Shown here piece by piece: positions 1-9,601 of a stretch of 64,000 bases of DNA (its first letter is position 1; every line of letters starts with the position of its first letter). The notes under the pieces were generated by a model. The model saw only the letters and a program-made list of their open reading frames with translations, did no database searches and was not told the origin of the DNA. This DNA is from Pseudomonas sp. GM48 (GTDB lineage Bacteria; Pseudomonadota; Gammaproteobacteria; Pseudomonadales; Pseudomonadaceae): the NCBI RefSeq assembly GCF_000282335.1, contig NZ_AKJM01000108.1:1-64000 (forward strand). Reading direction: 5' to 3'. The position numbers and the translations under genes were made by a program.

Positions 1-1
1 G

Positions 2-3000
2 CAAGCGCTGCTGCGCCCGGACAGTAACAACGACCGCACCACCACCTACGCCTACGACGCCGTCGGTCGACAAAAATCCGTTACCGATGCCGCAGGCAAG
101 GTCGAGACTTACACCTACGATGCGGTGGGGAACCGCAAAACCCTGACCAATAAAAACGGCCGCGTTTGGACCTATAACTACGACACGCTCAACCGTCTGG
201 TGGAGGAAATCACTCCGGCGGTCTATGTGGCCAGCATCTCCGTGACCGGCGAGGTTACGCTCGCGGCCGCCTACGTGGTCACCAGCATTACCTACGATGC
301 CCTGGGCAATGTGAGCAGCCGTAGCGAGGGGCGTCTGCGGGCCAGCTTAGCTGCCGCCCCGGCACTGGACGATCTGAGTCAGGCGCGCACCACCACCTAC
401 GCCTACGACGCCATCGGCCGGCAGATCCGCACCACCAGCCCGGGCTGGTACAACAAGCTCCGCGGCCAGTATCAACAGAGCACGGACGGCACCGCCAACA
501 CCTTCCAGGTCAGCACCGAGGTCACCTACGACAACCTCGGCAACGCCGTGCGCAACCGCGTACGGGTCAACAACAGCGGGGTGGCGGCCACAGACTTCGT
601 CGACAGCTACAAAGTTTACGACGTGCTGGGTCGGGTCAGCCATGACATCGATGCGCTCAAGGGCGTGACCGCCTATACCTACGACGCCTTGGGACAGACC
701 ACCCGCACCGTGCGCTACACCAACGCCCTGACCCAAGCCGTGCCGGCCAAGGGGTATTACCTCGGGACCGACATCACCACCGCCACCCTGGTGCCCAGCG
801 CCGCCCAGGACCGCACCCTGACAACAAGCTATGACGCCCTCGGGCGCAAGACCGCGGTGCAACAGAACCTGGTCAGCCTCTACACCTTCAATGGCAACGT
901 CGCCACCTCGACCCTGACCACCGTGGCGCCAACCACGCTTTACAGCTACGACGCCTTCGGCCAACTGGTGCGCGAGACCCAGGTAGCGCGTAACGCCAGC
1001 GGCGCCACCGTGCAGACCGGCGCCAGCACCGTGCACTACTACAATCTGGACGGCCAGCGCATTGGCAGTGTGGATGCCCTCGGCTATTACACCCGCATGG
1101 AGTACGACGCTCTCGGCCAGTTGACCCGGCAGACCGAATACGCCACCAAGCTCACCAGCTGGAACGAGAATGTCCTGTCGGCGGCCCCGACGGCCAGCGC
1201 CAACGACCGCCGCACCCGCTTCACCTACGACGCCATGGGTCGACTCAGCCAGACCGCCCTGGAAGGCGCGCGCTTCTGGCAACAGAACATCAACGCCTCC
1301 ACTGGAGCGGTCAGTGCCACGCTGGTGACTGCCGATCTGCTGATCAGCCGTAGTACCTATGACGGCGTGGGTAACGTAACGACCGTCACTGACGCCCAGG
1401 GCAACGTCGTCAGCACCGACTACAACGCCCTTGGCCAAGTGTTCAAAGTCACCGAGCCCGCCAGGGCTACAGCCAAGAGCGATGCCGTCAATCCTTTTGC
1501 CAGCGCCACTGTCATCGCCTCACCGACCACCACCTTCCTGCTCAACGCTTTCGGGCAGCAGATCGCGGAAGTCCGCGTGGCAGGCACCGATAGCGCTGGC
1601 AACGTGCAGGCCGGTCTGAGCCAGACCACCCGCACCCGCTACGACGCCGCCGGCCATGAGATCCAGCAGATCAACGCCGCCGGCTCCTCGGAGAACTACA
1701 AGGTCGACGTCGCCGGCCGGCGCCTCGAGGAAACACGGCAAATCAATGTCACGATGAGCGCCTGGATTACGGTGTTTGGCGTGCCGATGGCAATGAATCA
1801 CACCACCCGCCGTACTTTCGAGTACGACACGCTCGGCCAACAGATCGCCACAGAGGACTGGTACACCGTGGGTTGGGACACCAAGGTGTCCGCGCGTGAA
1901 AGCGCAATGTATAACCGTTTCGGTGAAGTCGCCCGCAAGGAAGTCAATGGCGGCGTTGTAGAGATCTTCAACTATGACCAGGCCGGTCGGCTCGAATCCT
2001 ACGGCAACGCTACCAGTGTCACTGCGTTCCAGTATGATCTTTCCGGCAAAGTCAGCAAAAGCACGGTGCTGGGGGACTGGAACACAACCGCCGACGACCG
2101 CATCACCTATATGCGCAACGACTTGCTCGGCCGCACCCTCGAGCAACACCTGCCGGCCTTCGAAGCCAACCTCAACGCCGACACCCTGAATAGCGCCACC
2201 CTGACCCTGAGCACCCCGATCATCCGGCAAACCACCGATCGTTGGGGCAACGTGCTCAGCCGTACCGATGCGCGTGGCTACGTCACCAGCTACACCTATA
2301 ACCAGGCCAACCAGGTGCTCACCGAGACCCTGCCAGTCGTCGACATCCTGCGGGAGAACGGTACCGGCTACCGCGCCAGTCTGATCCACGAGAAGCGCTA
2401 CGACGCCGTCGGCCGACTGATCCAGGAAGCCGATCTGGTCGGGCCTTACACCGGCGTGGCCACCAACACCTTGCTGCGCACCCGCCAGCACGTCTACAAC
2501 CAGGTCGGTCAACTGATCCGCGACGTCGATGCTCTGGGCAATTCGCGGCAATACCGCTATGACATTCATGGAAACCGCGTCTCCACCCAGGACGCCTTGG
2601 GCACCGTGTTGGTCGATGGCTACGATGTCATGGACCGGCAGATCAATCACGGCATCATCCGTAACGGCGCCAAGGTCACCTTGCTGACCAACAAGTACGA
2701 TCAGGCCGGTCGCCTGTATGCCGAAATCAACGGCACTGTCGAGACGGCGGAATCACTGAGGAACGTGGAAGACGGTCGCGAGGGGTCGTCCTACATGTCA
2801 GGTGTGGCGGGGAACACTCGATACACTGTTTATAATGAGCGCGGCAATATCACCCATAGCAATAACGAATCGGGTGTGATGTTCAGCTATGAGTACGACG
2901 CACTAAACCGCAAAACCCTTGAACAAGACGAGCTGGGAAGTACCAAGACCTGGACATACTCAGCGGGAGATGTTTCTCGACTTGTTGGGTATAAAGACTG

Positions 3001-6000
3001 GGGCGGACATACCTATACCTACACGTACAATTATTTTGGTGAGTTGGAAAAAGAGCAGGTCGCCGATGGCCCTGACAAAACCTACCATTACTTTGCGAAT
3101 GGCCTGACCAAGTTTGTGATCGAAGGTACAACGCAAAACTGGGCAGTCACGGGTTCGGAATATGATCTGAACGGGAATAAAGTACGTGAATTCAACTCCA
3201 CCATCATGCAGGCAGGCGTAGCAGCGGGCGGCGCCAGCTTTGAAACGTATTACAAATATGATGCCATGGGCAGGCTGGAAGGAGTAAGAACACCCGCCGG
3301 TACTCAGCATGTCGGTTTACGCGACATGCTGAGTGCTACCGCCCGCATTGATGCCCTTACCTATAGCTATGACGAATTGGGCAATCGTCGCCGTGTGACA
3401 ATGGATACCACCAGCCAATCCGGCGTACGCACGGTACTCGATAACCGGTTCAAATATGATCTGGAAGGACGAGTACTGATCGAGGACGGCTTCCTCAATA
3501 GTGGCGGGCAAGTAGCCGCTGGTGTCATTGGCGGTAAAGGGAAGGGCGAAGTCTACACCTACGATGCAGCGGGTAATCGGACGTCTTCCGAGGAGTACGT
3601 AGCAACCATCGACTTCTTCGGTTACCCCTGCCACGAGTACGTACTGAAAAATTACACTTATAACGACCTTGGTTCATTGCTTTCGGTCACCAAGCGGGCT
3701 TCTGTTCGAAATCTGTCTACCAATCCCGACACTTCCTATGCCTCGATACTGGGCGACGCCACCCTGATATTCAGTGCCCAGTATGACGTCCGCAATAATC
3801 GTATCTTCCAAGAGGACGTCAACGGCAGTGAACGCACCCGTACTACCTACACCTATCGTGGAGACGGAAAGCTCAACAATCAGCTGGTAACCCGTTGGAA
3901 CGGCAGCAGCTGGAAGGCCTATCAATACACCTTCTTCAATGAAACACGAAAGGTTGGCGTTGATGGCGTGGAGCGTGACTCTACCGTCGGGTACGACGCT
4001 GCGGGACGTTCCGTTCACTATCGATATACCGTCTATGACAAGAACGGTGGTATCGCCATGTGGGGGGAGAATCAAACAACTCATGCAGGATTCGATACAT
4101 GGAAAGAGTTGATAATTCAGGCAAATATTAACAGCGGTACTAACAGCAGAACGACCATGAGCTACAGCGCTCGCGGTGAACTGCTTACCGCAGTTGCAAC
4201 CGGATCAACTCCATTTACTCGACGTTTCGCTTCGGATCGTAATGGCCAACTGACCATACGCACGGAAGGTAGCACTTCCCAGCGCTATGCCACCTATAAC
4301 GGTAATGTGCTGGCGAGCATCGGCAATAACAGCACGCCGGAAATCTTCGACACCATCGCATCGATCTCACCCGATGAGGTGGCGCGTACTCCAAGCAGTT
4401 ACGTGATCGTGGACGGCGATACCCTGCAAAGCATCGCCCAGAAAACCTGGGGCGATTCGAGCATGTGGTACCTCATCGCCGACGCCAATGGTCTGAGCAG
4501 CGATGATTCCCTGGTGCGCGGCACCAGCTTGGTCATCCCCAACGTTACCGGCAGCAATGCCAACAACGCCGACACCTTCAAGGCCTACGATCAGAGCGAA
4601 GTGACTGGCGATCTGACTCCTGTGCCGATTTATAAACCGCCAAAGCCCAAGAAAAAGAAGAGTGGTGGTCTGGCAAGTGTTGTCATGGTGGTGGTAGCTG
4701 TGGTGGCGACGGTGTTTACGGCGGGGGCGGCGTTGGCGGCGGTGGGGGCTGCGGGAGGTCTTTCTATTGGCGCGGCCGGGGTTGCCGCACTTAGTGGTGC
4801 GGCAGGTTGGGCTGGCCTCGGAGCCGCCGTAGTGGGCGGCATGGCGGGCAGCGCTGCTGCCCAACTGGCCGGCAATGCCATGGGCGCGACCAGTGGTTTT
4901 TCCTGGGGGCAGGTCGCCATGGGGGGATTGGCCGCAGGCGTTGGAGCAGGAGTCGGTGGGCTGGTGGCAGGCGGGCAGACTGCTCAGCAACTGGCTCAGG
5001 CGGGAAACTATGGCAAAATCGCTTCCGCAGCCGTGCTGAACTCTATTGGTAATTACGGAGCCAGCAAAATTGTAGGTCTGGATGCCAGCTTCAGTTGGCG
5101 TTCCATAGCCACGTCAGCGCTGGCTTCGGTGGCCACCGCTCGGATCAGCCAAGGGTTAGGCTTGGCTACCGATAACTTCAAGAACAACTTCATAAACGGT
5201 GTCATTGGCGCTCAGGTCAACTCCAGTGTTCGGGCCTTGATTGGTAAGGGTGGCAAGCTGGACTATGCGAACGTAGCGGCAGATGCCTTTGGTAACGCAA
5301 TAGGCAATGGTTTGATCGAAGCTTCGCTGCCGGGTGGCAGTTTCTTTGGTCCGAAATCGGGCAACAGTCAGCGGCAAAATATTGTTGATGAGGCTTTCAA
5401 GCGAGGGGCGCAGGCTAGCTTTACTGAAAACAACAGCGATGTTCTTAGCAAGAACCTTATGGCTTCGCTTGCTACCAACCAGTTTCAACAAATGCTGGAT
5501 AACGGACAATTACCCGACACGCTAACGACGGCAGAGGTTACCCATCTAGCTCGTGAAGCCGAAAAAAATGGAGGCGTATTACCCGATAACTTGCGGCGAG
5601 CTGTCTTCAATGTGGCTGAACCGTTGTTCTCTGCTGGTGTATATGCAGATACGGATCTGATGAGTACCAATCCCACTCATTTCGACACGGGCAATTCATT
5701 GCTCGACATGGCATATGGGCTTAATGCCGTTATTCACAACGGCGTTGCGTTGGGGGTCAACGCTGGATGGGCTGCAGTGAACGCCGTCCCTATTGTGGTG
5801 GCGGAGTTAAGCGGGCGTACCTTTGAACAGGCGAACCAGGATGTGCTGGTGGCCGCAATGTCAGTGCCAATGCCAGTGCCAGTCGTACCATTCCTGGGAC
5901 GACTGCTCACGCCGTCGACTTGGTTGTCTAACAAGGTTGATCTTGCACTTTCTCGGGTGGTACAGTCGGAGGCCTTGAGTTATGGAAGTGTGAGTGGCAC

Positions 6001-6475
6001 TCGTTTCTCAGGGGCGCAAAACTTTCAATTAATTAGTGATGATGTACCTGTATTTGTTGTTCCAGGCAGTGTACAAGCTGCAGAGCGGTCTATAGGAACA
6101 GCTATTCAAACTTATTGGCCGGCTAACAGAGGTTTTCTGAAGGAGCCAAATTTAGAAAATCTAGATGTGGGTTATCAATTCAGTCGCTATGGTGGGTTTT
6201 TTGATGAGGCTGGGAGCTTCAAAGATTTCGGTTCATTTGTGGCTCCGGTAGATGTCCCATATCCCATGCGAGCCTTGCCAATTGGTACTGATATGAAACC
6301 TTTAAGTACTTATGAAGTACTAAAGCCAATTCAAAATGTTCCAAGTGGGCCTGCTGCTTCGGCATTCGGTGAAATTGGTTTGGGTAAGCAGCATGAGCTC
6401 CCATTAACCATCCAGGACTTGGTTGATCAACAATACATTCGCATGATTAATCGAGTGGTGCCCCAAAAGCCATAA
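2..6475 (+). CDS. RHS/YD-repeat polymorphic toxin with LysM module and TNT-like C-terminal toxin (5' truncated by window)
   Basis: The frame is open from base 2, so the true start lies upstream; 2157 residues are visible. From base 2 to about 4330 the protein is made of YD repeats (YDALGN, YDAAGR and variants), which form the RHS shell that encloses a toxin. A LysM-like module follows at about 4396-4548 (YVIVDGDTLQSIAQKTWGD), then a Lys/Pro linker and an Ala/Gly-rich hydrophobic stretch (4660-5000). The last about 120 residues (from 6100) carry WPANRGF, a Tyr-Gly pair, MRALP, YEVLKPI and a Gly-Gln pair, the spacing expected of TNT (DUF4237) NAD+ glycohydrolases. I see no canonical RHS core motif (DPxGxxxG) between repeats and toxin. 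Base composition becomes AT-richer towards the 3' end, as in exchangeable toxin tips. Delivery is probably by type VI secretion or cell-surface display; this is inference. The TNT call is moderate. Confidence 0.88.
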   Translation, partial: QALLRPDSNNDRTTTYAYDAVGRQKSVTDAAGKVETYTYDAVGNRKTLTNKNGRVWTYNYDTLNRLVEEITPAVYVASISVTGEVTLAAAYVVTSITYDALGNVSSRSEGRLRASLAAAPALDDLSQARTTTYAYDAIGRQIRTTSPGWYNKLRGQYQQSTDGTANTFQVSTEVTYDNLGNAVRNRVRVNNSGVAATDFVDSYKVYDVLGRVSHDIDALKGVTAYTYDALGQTTRTVRYTNALTQAVPAKGYYLGTDITTATLVPSAAQDRTLTTSYDALGRKTAVQQNLVSLYTFNGNVATSTLTTVAPTTLYSYDAFGQLVRETQVARNASGATVQTGASTVHYYNLDGQRIGSVDALGYYTRMEYDALGQLTRQTEYATKLTSWNENVLSAAPTASANDRRTRFTYDAMGRLSQTALEGARFWQQNINASTGAVSATLVTADLLISRSTYDGVGNVTTVTDAQGNVVSTDYNALGQVFKVTEPARATAKSDAVNPFASATVIASPTTTFLLNAFGQQIAEVRVAGTDSAGNVQAGLSQTTRTRYDAAGHEIQQINAAGSSENYKVDVAGRRLEETRQINVTMSAWITVFGVPMAMNHTTRRTFEYDTLGQQIATEDWYTVGWDTKVSARESAMYNRFGEVARKEVNGGVVEIFNYDQAGRLESYGNATSVTAFQYDLSGKVSKSTVLGDWNTTADDRITYMRNDLLGRTLEQHLPAFEANLNADTLNSATLTLSTPIIRQTTDRWGNVLSRTDARGYVTSYTYNQANQVLTETLPVVDILRENGTGYRASLIHEKRYDAVGRLIQEADLVGPYTGVATNTLLRTRQHVYNQVGQLIRDVDALGNSRQYRYDIHGNRVSTQDALGTVLVDGYDVMDRQINHGIIRNGAKVTLLTNKYDQAGRLYAEINGTVETAESLRNVEDGREGSSYMSGVAGNTRYTVYNERGNITHSNNESGVMFSYEYDALNRKTLEQDELGSTKTWTYSAGDVSRLVGYKDWGGHTYTYTYNYFGELEKEQVADGPDKTYHYFANGLTKFVIEGTTQNWAVTGSEYDLNGNKVREFNSTIMQAGVAAGGASFETYYKYDAMGRLEGVRTPAGTQHVGLRDMLSATARIDALTYSYDELGNRRRVTMDTTSQSGVRTVLDNRFKYDLEGRVLIEDGFLNSGGQVAAGVIGGKGKGEVYTYDAAGNRTSSEEYVATIDFFGYPCHEYVLKNYTYNDLGSLLSVTKRASVRNLSTNPDTSYASILGDATLIFSAQYDVRNNRIFQEDVNGSERTRTTYTYRGDGKLNNQLVTRWNGSSWKAYQYTFFNETRKVGVDGVERDSTVGYDAAGRSVHYRYTVYDKNGGIAMWGENQTTHAGFDTWKELIIQANINSGTNSRTTMSYSARGELLTAVATGSTPFTRRFASDRNGQLTIRTEGSTSQRYATYNGNVLASIGNNSTPEIFDTIASISPDEVARTPSSYVIVDGDTLQSIAQKTWGDSSMWYLIADANGLSSDDSLVRGTSLVIPNVTGSNANNADTFKAYDQSEVTGDLTPVPIYKPPKPKKKKSGGLASVVMVVVAVVATVFTAGAALAAVGAAGGLSIGAAGVAALSGAAGWAGLGAAVVGGMAGSAAAQLAGNAMGATSGFSWGQVAMGGLAAGVGAGVGGLVAGGQTAQQLAQAGNYGKIASAAVLNSIGNYGASKIVGLDASFSWRSIATSALASVATARISQGLGLATDNFKNNFINGVIGAQVNSSVRALIGKGGKLDYANVAADAFGNAIGNGLIEASLPGGSFFGPKSGNSQRQNIVDEAFKRGAQASFTENNSDVLSKNLMASLATNQFQQMLDNGQLPDTLTTAEVTHLAREAEKNGGVLPDNLRRAVFNVAEPLFSAGVYADTDLMSTNPTHFDTGNSLLDMAYGLNAVIHNGVALGVNAGWAAVNAVPIVVAELSGRTFEQANQDVLVAAMSVPMPVPVVPFLGRLLTPSTWLSNKVDLALSRVVQSEALSYGSVSGTRFSGAQNFQLISDDVPVFVVPGSVQAAERSIGTAIQTYWPANRGFLKEPNLENLDVGYQFSRYGGFFDEAGSFKDFGSFVAPVDVPYPMRALPIGTDMKPLSTYEVLKPIQNVPSGPAASAFGEIGLGKQHELPLTIQDLVDQQYIRMINRVVPQKP

Positions 6476-6493
6476 TTTAATTTGGTAAAAAAA

Positions 6494-6715
6494 ATGACTG
6501 AAAAAAAGTACATAAATTTTGAGGCGTCTAGAGGTTTTCCGGCAGGTGAACGTATTCGTTATGAGTGCGAAATATGCGGGGAGACTTTGCTTTCCATGCC
6601 GCAAAATGCTGCGGCGTGTAAGTGTAGAAATATTATAGTTGACGCTGATGCCGGGCGTATCTCAGTTAAGTCGCCGGAAAAAATGAAAGCTTATGAGGTT
6701 GAGGCGGAAAACTGA
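6494..6715 (+). CDS. Small zinc-ribbon-like protein, candidate immunity protein
   Basis: This 73-residue protein starts 18 bases after the toxin stop codon. I chose the ATG at 6494; an in-frame TTG at 6482 is possible but less likely. The sequence holds CEIC and, about 20 residues later, CKC, a pattern that could bind one zinc ion. There is no signal peptide or membrane segment, so it should be cytoplasmic. Its place directly behind a polymorphic toxin, in the same orientation and with the same AT-rich composition, suggests an immunity protein or a factor co-transferred with the toxin tip. It is much shorter than the known TNT immunity factor IFT, so it would be a different immunity family if that is its role. 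I do not recognise the family with certainty. Confidence 0.6.
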   Translation: MTEKKYINFEASRGFPAGERIRYECEICGETLLSMPQNAAACKCRNIIVDADAGRISVKSPEKMKAYEVEAEN

Positions 6716-6829
6716 TACGACAATATCACGGATCTTAAAGTTTATTGTTGAGATTCGCTGGCTGTTTTTAGTTGTTGACTGTTTAAAAGGTCTAGCCATT
6801 GCGCTGGGCTATTGTTTCTGCTGTTGTCT

Positions 6830-7190
6830 TTAGCCCTGCTGCGTGAGCATGACATCGAGCGTATCAATTACAAATATCTATTTGGTGTTCGGTAATTTGG
6901 TGATGCGTTCCATCTGCTATTGTAGCTTCGACGTTCGCTCGCGTTTTTTGGCGGCCGCGGCTGGTGTTGTGCCGATTAAATCTTCCATCGACACGGCCAG
7001 TGCTTGTACGAGTATGGGCAATGCCGAGATCGGCACGCAGCGGTGGCCCATCTCATAGGCATTCATTGTCTGCTACGAGATATCCAGCGCCGACGAGCTG
7101 GGCTTGCGTAATGTTTTGTTTCTTGCGCAGTTGCGAAATGCGGATGCCGAGGGCTTGAAAAAAAAGCGCGGTCGTCTGGGGGATGGTCAC
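6830..7190 (-). pseudogene. Decayed XRE/Cro-family transcriptional regulator
   Basis: Reading the minus strand from GTG 7190 gives a helix-turn-helix start (LFFQALGIRISQLRKKQNIT, then QAQL). After one frameshift near 7080 it resumes as QTMNAYEMGHRCVPISALP followed by QALAVSMEDLIG. Further on, a second frame shift leads to QMERITKLPNTK and VIDTLDVMLTQQG, ending at TAA 6830-6832. Three in-frame TAG codons stand where intact relatives would be expected to have Gln (CAG/CAA). The parts together match a Cro/CI-type DNA-binding domain plus a short C-terminal extension. With several stops and frameshifts it cannot make a regulator. Confidence 0.75.
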
Positions 7191-7494
7191 TGCTGAGCGC
7201 TCAATGACAGGCACCGTTATAGGCATACTGAAAGCCAGGGGGGGTGAAGTTTCCTGTCTTTATCAAAAAAAATACAGTGACCTGTATTCCATTAGGGGAG
7301 GGCTGAGCCCCTTCTGGTCTGCAATGGACTACCGGGTCACGAAACCAGTCACCACCAATTATGTATCCACTCCGTAACATTCTGTTGCGTCTCCTAAACA
7401 AATGTCGCTACCATAGCCAGATTGATGGCGGTTTGCCATGCGGGCTGAGGCGTGCTTGAAACGCGCACTCGGTTCAGCGCAGCAGGGGTTATGG
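7191..7494. other. Gene-free stretch ahead of the flagellar-type operon
   Basis: About 300 bases with no convincing reading frame. It should contain the promoter of the fliQ-led operon, but I see no clear sigma-54 (TGGCAC-N5-TTGC) or sigma-28 (TAAA-N15-GCCGATAA) match. An A-rich run (7265-7272) and a small GC-rich palindromic patch (GGGCTGAGCCC, about 7302-7312) are the only visible features. Confidence 0.4.
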
Positions 7495-7758
7495 ATGACG
7501 CAGGACTTTATGCTTTACGCGCTCAAAGAAGCGCTTCTGACCGCCGCGATGGTGGCAGCTCCTTTATTGCTCGCCATTCTGATCGTTGGCCTTTTGGTCA
7601 GCATCCTTCAGGTCGCGACCCAAATCCAGGAAATGACCCTGACCTTCATCCCCAAGCTGATCGTGACGGTCGTCATGTTGTTGGTTTTCGGGAACTGGAT
7701 GCTGACGGTCCTCAAACAATTCGCACTCAGTGCATTAACTCGGGCCGCTAGCTTCTAG
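7495..7758 (+). CDS. fliQ: Flagellar export gate protein FliQ
   Basis: An 87-residue inner-membrane protein, the usual length for FliQ (SctS family). It shows two long hydrophobic helices (about residues 15-38 and 52-76) joined by a short loop containing QIQEMTLTFIPKL, which resembles the FliQ signature. FliQ packs around FliP and FliR in the export gate. I use ATG 7495; a longer frame from 7438 adds a non-conserved, charged N-terminus. It is the first gene of the run, which is unusual: fliQ normally follows fliP, and here fliP is the last export gene, 17 kb downstream. Confidence 0.92.
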   Translation: MTQDFMLYALKEALLTAAMVAAPLLLAILIVGLLVSILQVATQIQEMTLTFIPKLIVTVVMLLVFGNWMLTVLKQFALSALTRAASF

Positions 7759-7787
7759 TGTTCTGCGCGTCGTTTTGGGTGTGAGTT

Positions 7788-8531
7788 GTGCTGACTTCGT
7801 TTTTTCTCAATGCGCTTCTGGTGTCGGTCAGGTTGATTCCGCTCGTGGTGGTTTCACCGGTCCTGGTTTTTACGCGCGTTCCGTTGACCGTCAGATTGAT
7901 CCTGGCACTGGTGTTGTCCGCGGTGTTGGCAAGCAGCATGACGCTCACCCCTGCACCTGTCTTTACGCTGCCTGTACTGCTGGGCGAGTTGCTGCTGGGT
8001 GTGTTGATGGCGTTCGGTTTCCATGCCGCCCATGCCGGGGTCGATATGGCCGGTAAGTTGATCGACACTCAAATTGGCTTGAATGCGGCAGGTGTGTTTG
8101 ATCCGGGTACCTCGAACATGACCGGTCTGATGGCCGAGTTGCTGGGCTGGTCGTTGGGCGCATTGTTTATCGTGCTCAATCTGCATCACGATTTGCTCAG
8201 GGTTTTCGCTCAGCTTCTGGTGGCAGTTCCGCCCGGCAGTGTGTCGCTCTCCACGCTTTCCTTGTCTTTGGCGACGGTCATGACGCAGCAGTTTCTGCTG
8301 GCGTTCATGATTGTTGTACCAGTGATAGTCGGGCTGTGGCTGATCGATACCGCGTTTGCGTTGTTATCCCGTTCCATGCCCCAGGCGAATGTCTATTTCC
8401 TGTCCTTGCCCATCAAGTTGGGTGTTGGCATGTTCATCTTCATCCTGACCTTACCGATGATCGTGCAGCGCTTGCCGCTTCTGATTGAAAACGCCTTGCG
8501 GTTTGCCCTTTCGCCGGCTGGTGCTCAATGA
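7788..8531 (+). CDS. fliR: Flagellar export gate protein FliR
   Basis: 247 residues with about six hydrophobic segments, matching FliR (SctT family), the third member of the FliP5Q4R1 export gate. Family-like features are the N-terminal LTSFFLNALLVSVRLIPLVV, the loop HAAHAGVDMAGKLIDTQIGL, and ARSMPQANVYF-like RSMPQANVYFLSLPIKLG near residue 200. The start is GTG 7788, 29 bases after fliQ, preceded by a weak purine stretch. The stop overlaps the flhB start (ATGA), so the two are translationally coupled. Confidence 0.93.
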   Translation: MLTSFFLNALLVSVRLIPLVVVSPVLVFTRVPLTVRLILALVLSAVLASSMTLTPAPVFTLPVLLGELLLGVLMAFGFHAAHAGVDMAGKLIDTQIGLNAAGVFDPGTSNMTGLMAELLGWSLGALFIVLNLHHDLLRVFAQLLVAVPPGSVSLSTLSLSLATVMTQQFLLAFMIVVPVIVGLWLIDTAFALLSRSMPQANVYFLSLPIKLGVGMFIFILTLPMIVQRLPLLIENALRFALSPAGAQ

Positions 8532-9601
8532 GCGATCAACAGGACAAGAGCGAAGAGGCCACACCCTACAAGCTCGAAGAAGCGCGCAAGAAAGGGCAGG
8601 TACCCCGCAGCCCCGATCTATTGTCCTTCATCATGTTGTTGACCTTCCTGATGGTCTTCTCGGCTATCGCTTATCCGCTGGCCAGCTTGATCGCGACCCA
8701 TACCCACTGGTGGCTGAGCAACGCCGGGCAACTGGGACAAGGGTTTGGTTATTTGGGTGAGCAGGGCGGCTACAGCCTGCGACAAGTGGTGTACGGGTTA
8801 TTGCCGCTGATCGGTGCCCTGATCCTGATGGCGATCCTGACAAACCTGATCTTCAGCGGCCCAGTGTTTTCAATGACGGCTTTGAAGCCTGATTTCAAGC
8901 GACTCAACCCGATCCTGGGGCTGAAAAAAATCTTTTCGCGACGCATGTTTGTCGAGCTGATCAAGGTACTGGTGAAGGGGGCGTTGTTCTCGCTGGTCCT
9001 GTATTACCTGTTCCAAAGCGTGTTGCCGCAATTGTTGGGCATGGCGACGATTTCGCCTCTCGAACTGCCTCAGGCCGGCAAGCAATTGCTGATGCAATTG
9101 GGTTTTACGGTATTGGCTGTGATGGCAGCTGCGGCGCTGTTTGATATTTGGTATTCGCGGCGCGAATTCAGTCGACAGATGCGTATGAGTCGTCGGGAAA
9201 CGAAAGACGAGTATCGGCGCCGTGAGGGGGATCCTGAAGTTCGTTCCAAGCGCAAAGGTATCCAGCAGGCGCTGTTGAAAAAGGCTTCTGCGCTGGGGCA
9301 GGTCAAGGACGCCGACGTCATCATCACCAACCCGACGCATTATGCCGTGGCCTTGCAGTACCGACCGTCGAGCATGCTTGCACCCAAGGTGCTGGCCATG
9401 GGGCGCGGCCTTCACGCCTGGCGCATCTGTCATGTCGCCAGAAAACACCAGGTACCGATTTTGCGTCGCCCGCCCTTGGCTCGAGCGCTGCACGCTCTGG
9501 CGCGGGTCGACTCAGCCATTCCGGATTCAACTCAGACCGACGTGGCGCGCATTTATCGTTGGGTGATCACACTACCAGGTAACAAGGTGCTCGCCTCATG
9601 A
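8528..9601 (+). CDS. flhB: Flagellar export switch protein FlhB
   Basis: 357 residues. FlhB (SctU family) sits in the export apparatus and switches substrate class from rod/hook to later substrates by autocleavage. The N-terminus has the family start (QDKSEEATPYKLEEARKKGQ), four membrane helices follow to about residue 215, and the cytoplasmic domain holds the autocleavage motif N268-P269-T270-H271 (NPTHYAVAL). The intact motif indicates that substrate switching is retained, although no filament genes are present nearby. It overlaps fliR by four bases and flhA by four bases. Confidence 0.95.
   Translation: MSDQQDKSEEATPYKLEEARKKGQVPRSPDLLSFIMLLTFLMVFSAIAYPLASLIATHTHWWLSNAGQLGQGFGYLGEQGGYSLRQVVYGLLPLIGALILMAILTNLIFSGPVFSMTALKPDFKRLNPILGLKKIFSRRMFVELIKVLVKGALFSLVLYYLFQSVLPQLLGMATISPLELPQAGKQLLMQLGFTVLAVMAAAALFDIWYSRREFSRQMRMSRRETKDEYRRREGDPEVRSKRKGIQQALLKKASALGQVKDADVIITNPTHYAVALQYRPSSMLAPKVLAMGRGLHAWRICHVARKHQVPILRRPPLARALHALARVDSAIPDSTQTDVARIYRWVITLPGNKVLAS

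Noticed and set aside
347..2650. Long minus-strand frames opposite the RHS repeats
   Set aside because: They follow the repeat periodicity of the sense gene and are Gly/Val/Ala-rich; no independent coding sign.
7373..7494. A sigma-28 promoter (TAAA...) before fliQ
   Set aside because: TAAA occurs near 7396, but no GCCGATAA-like -10 element stands at the right distance.
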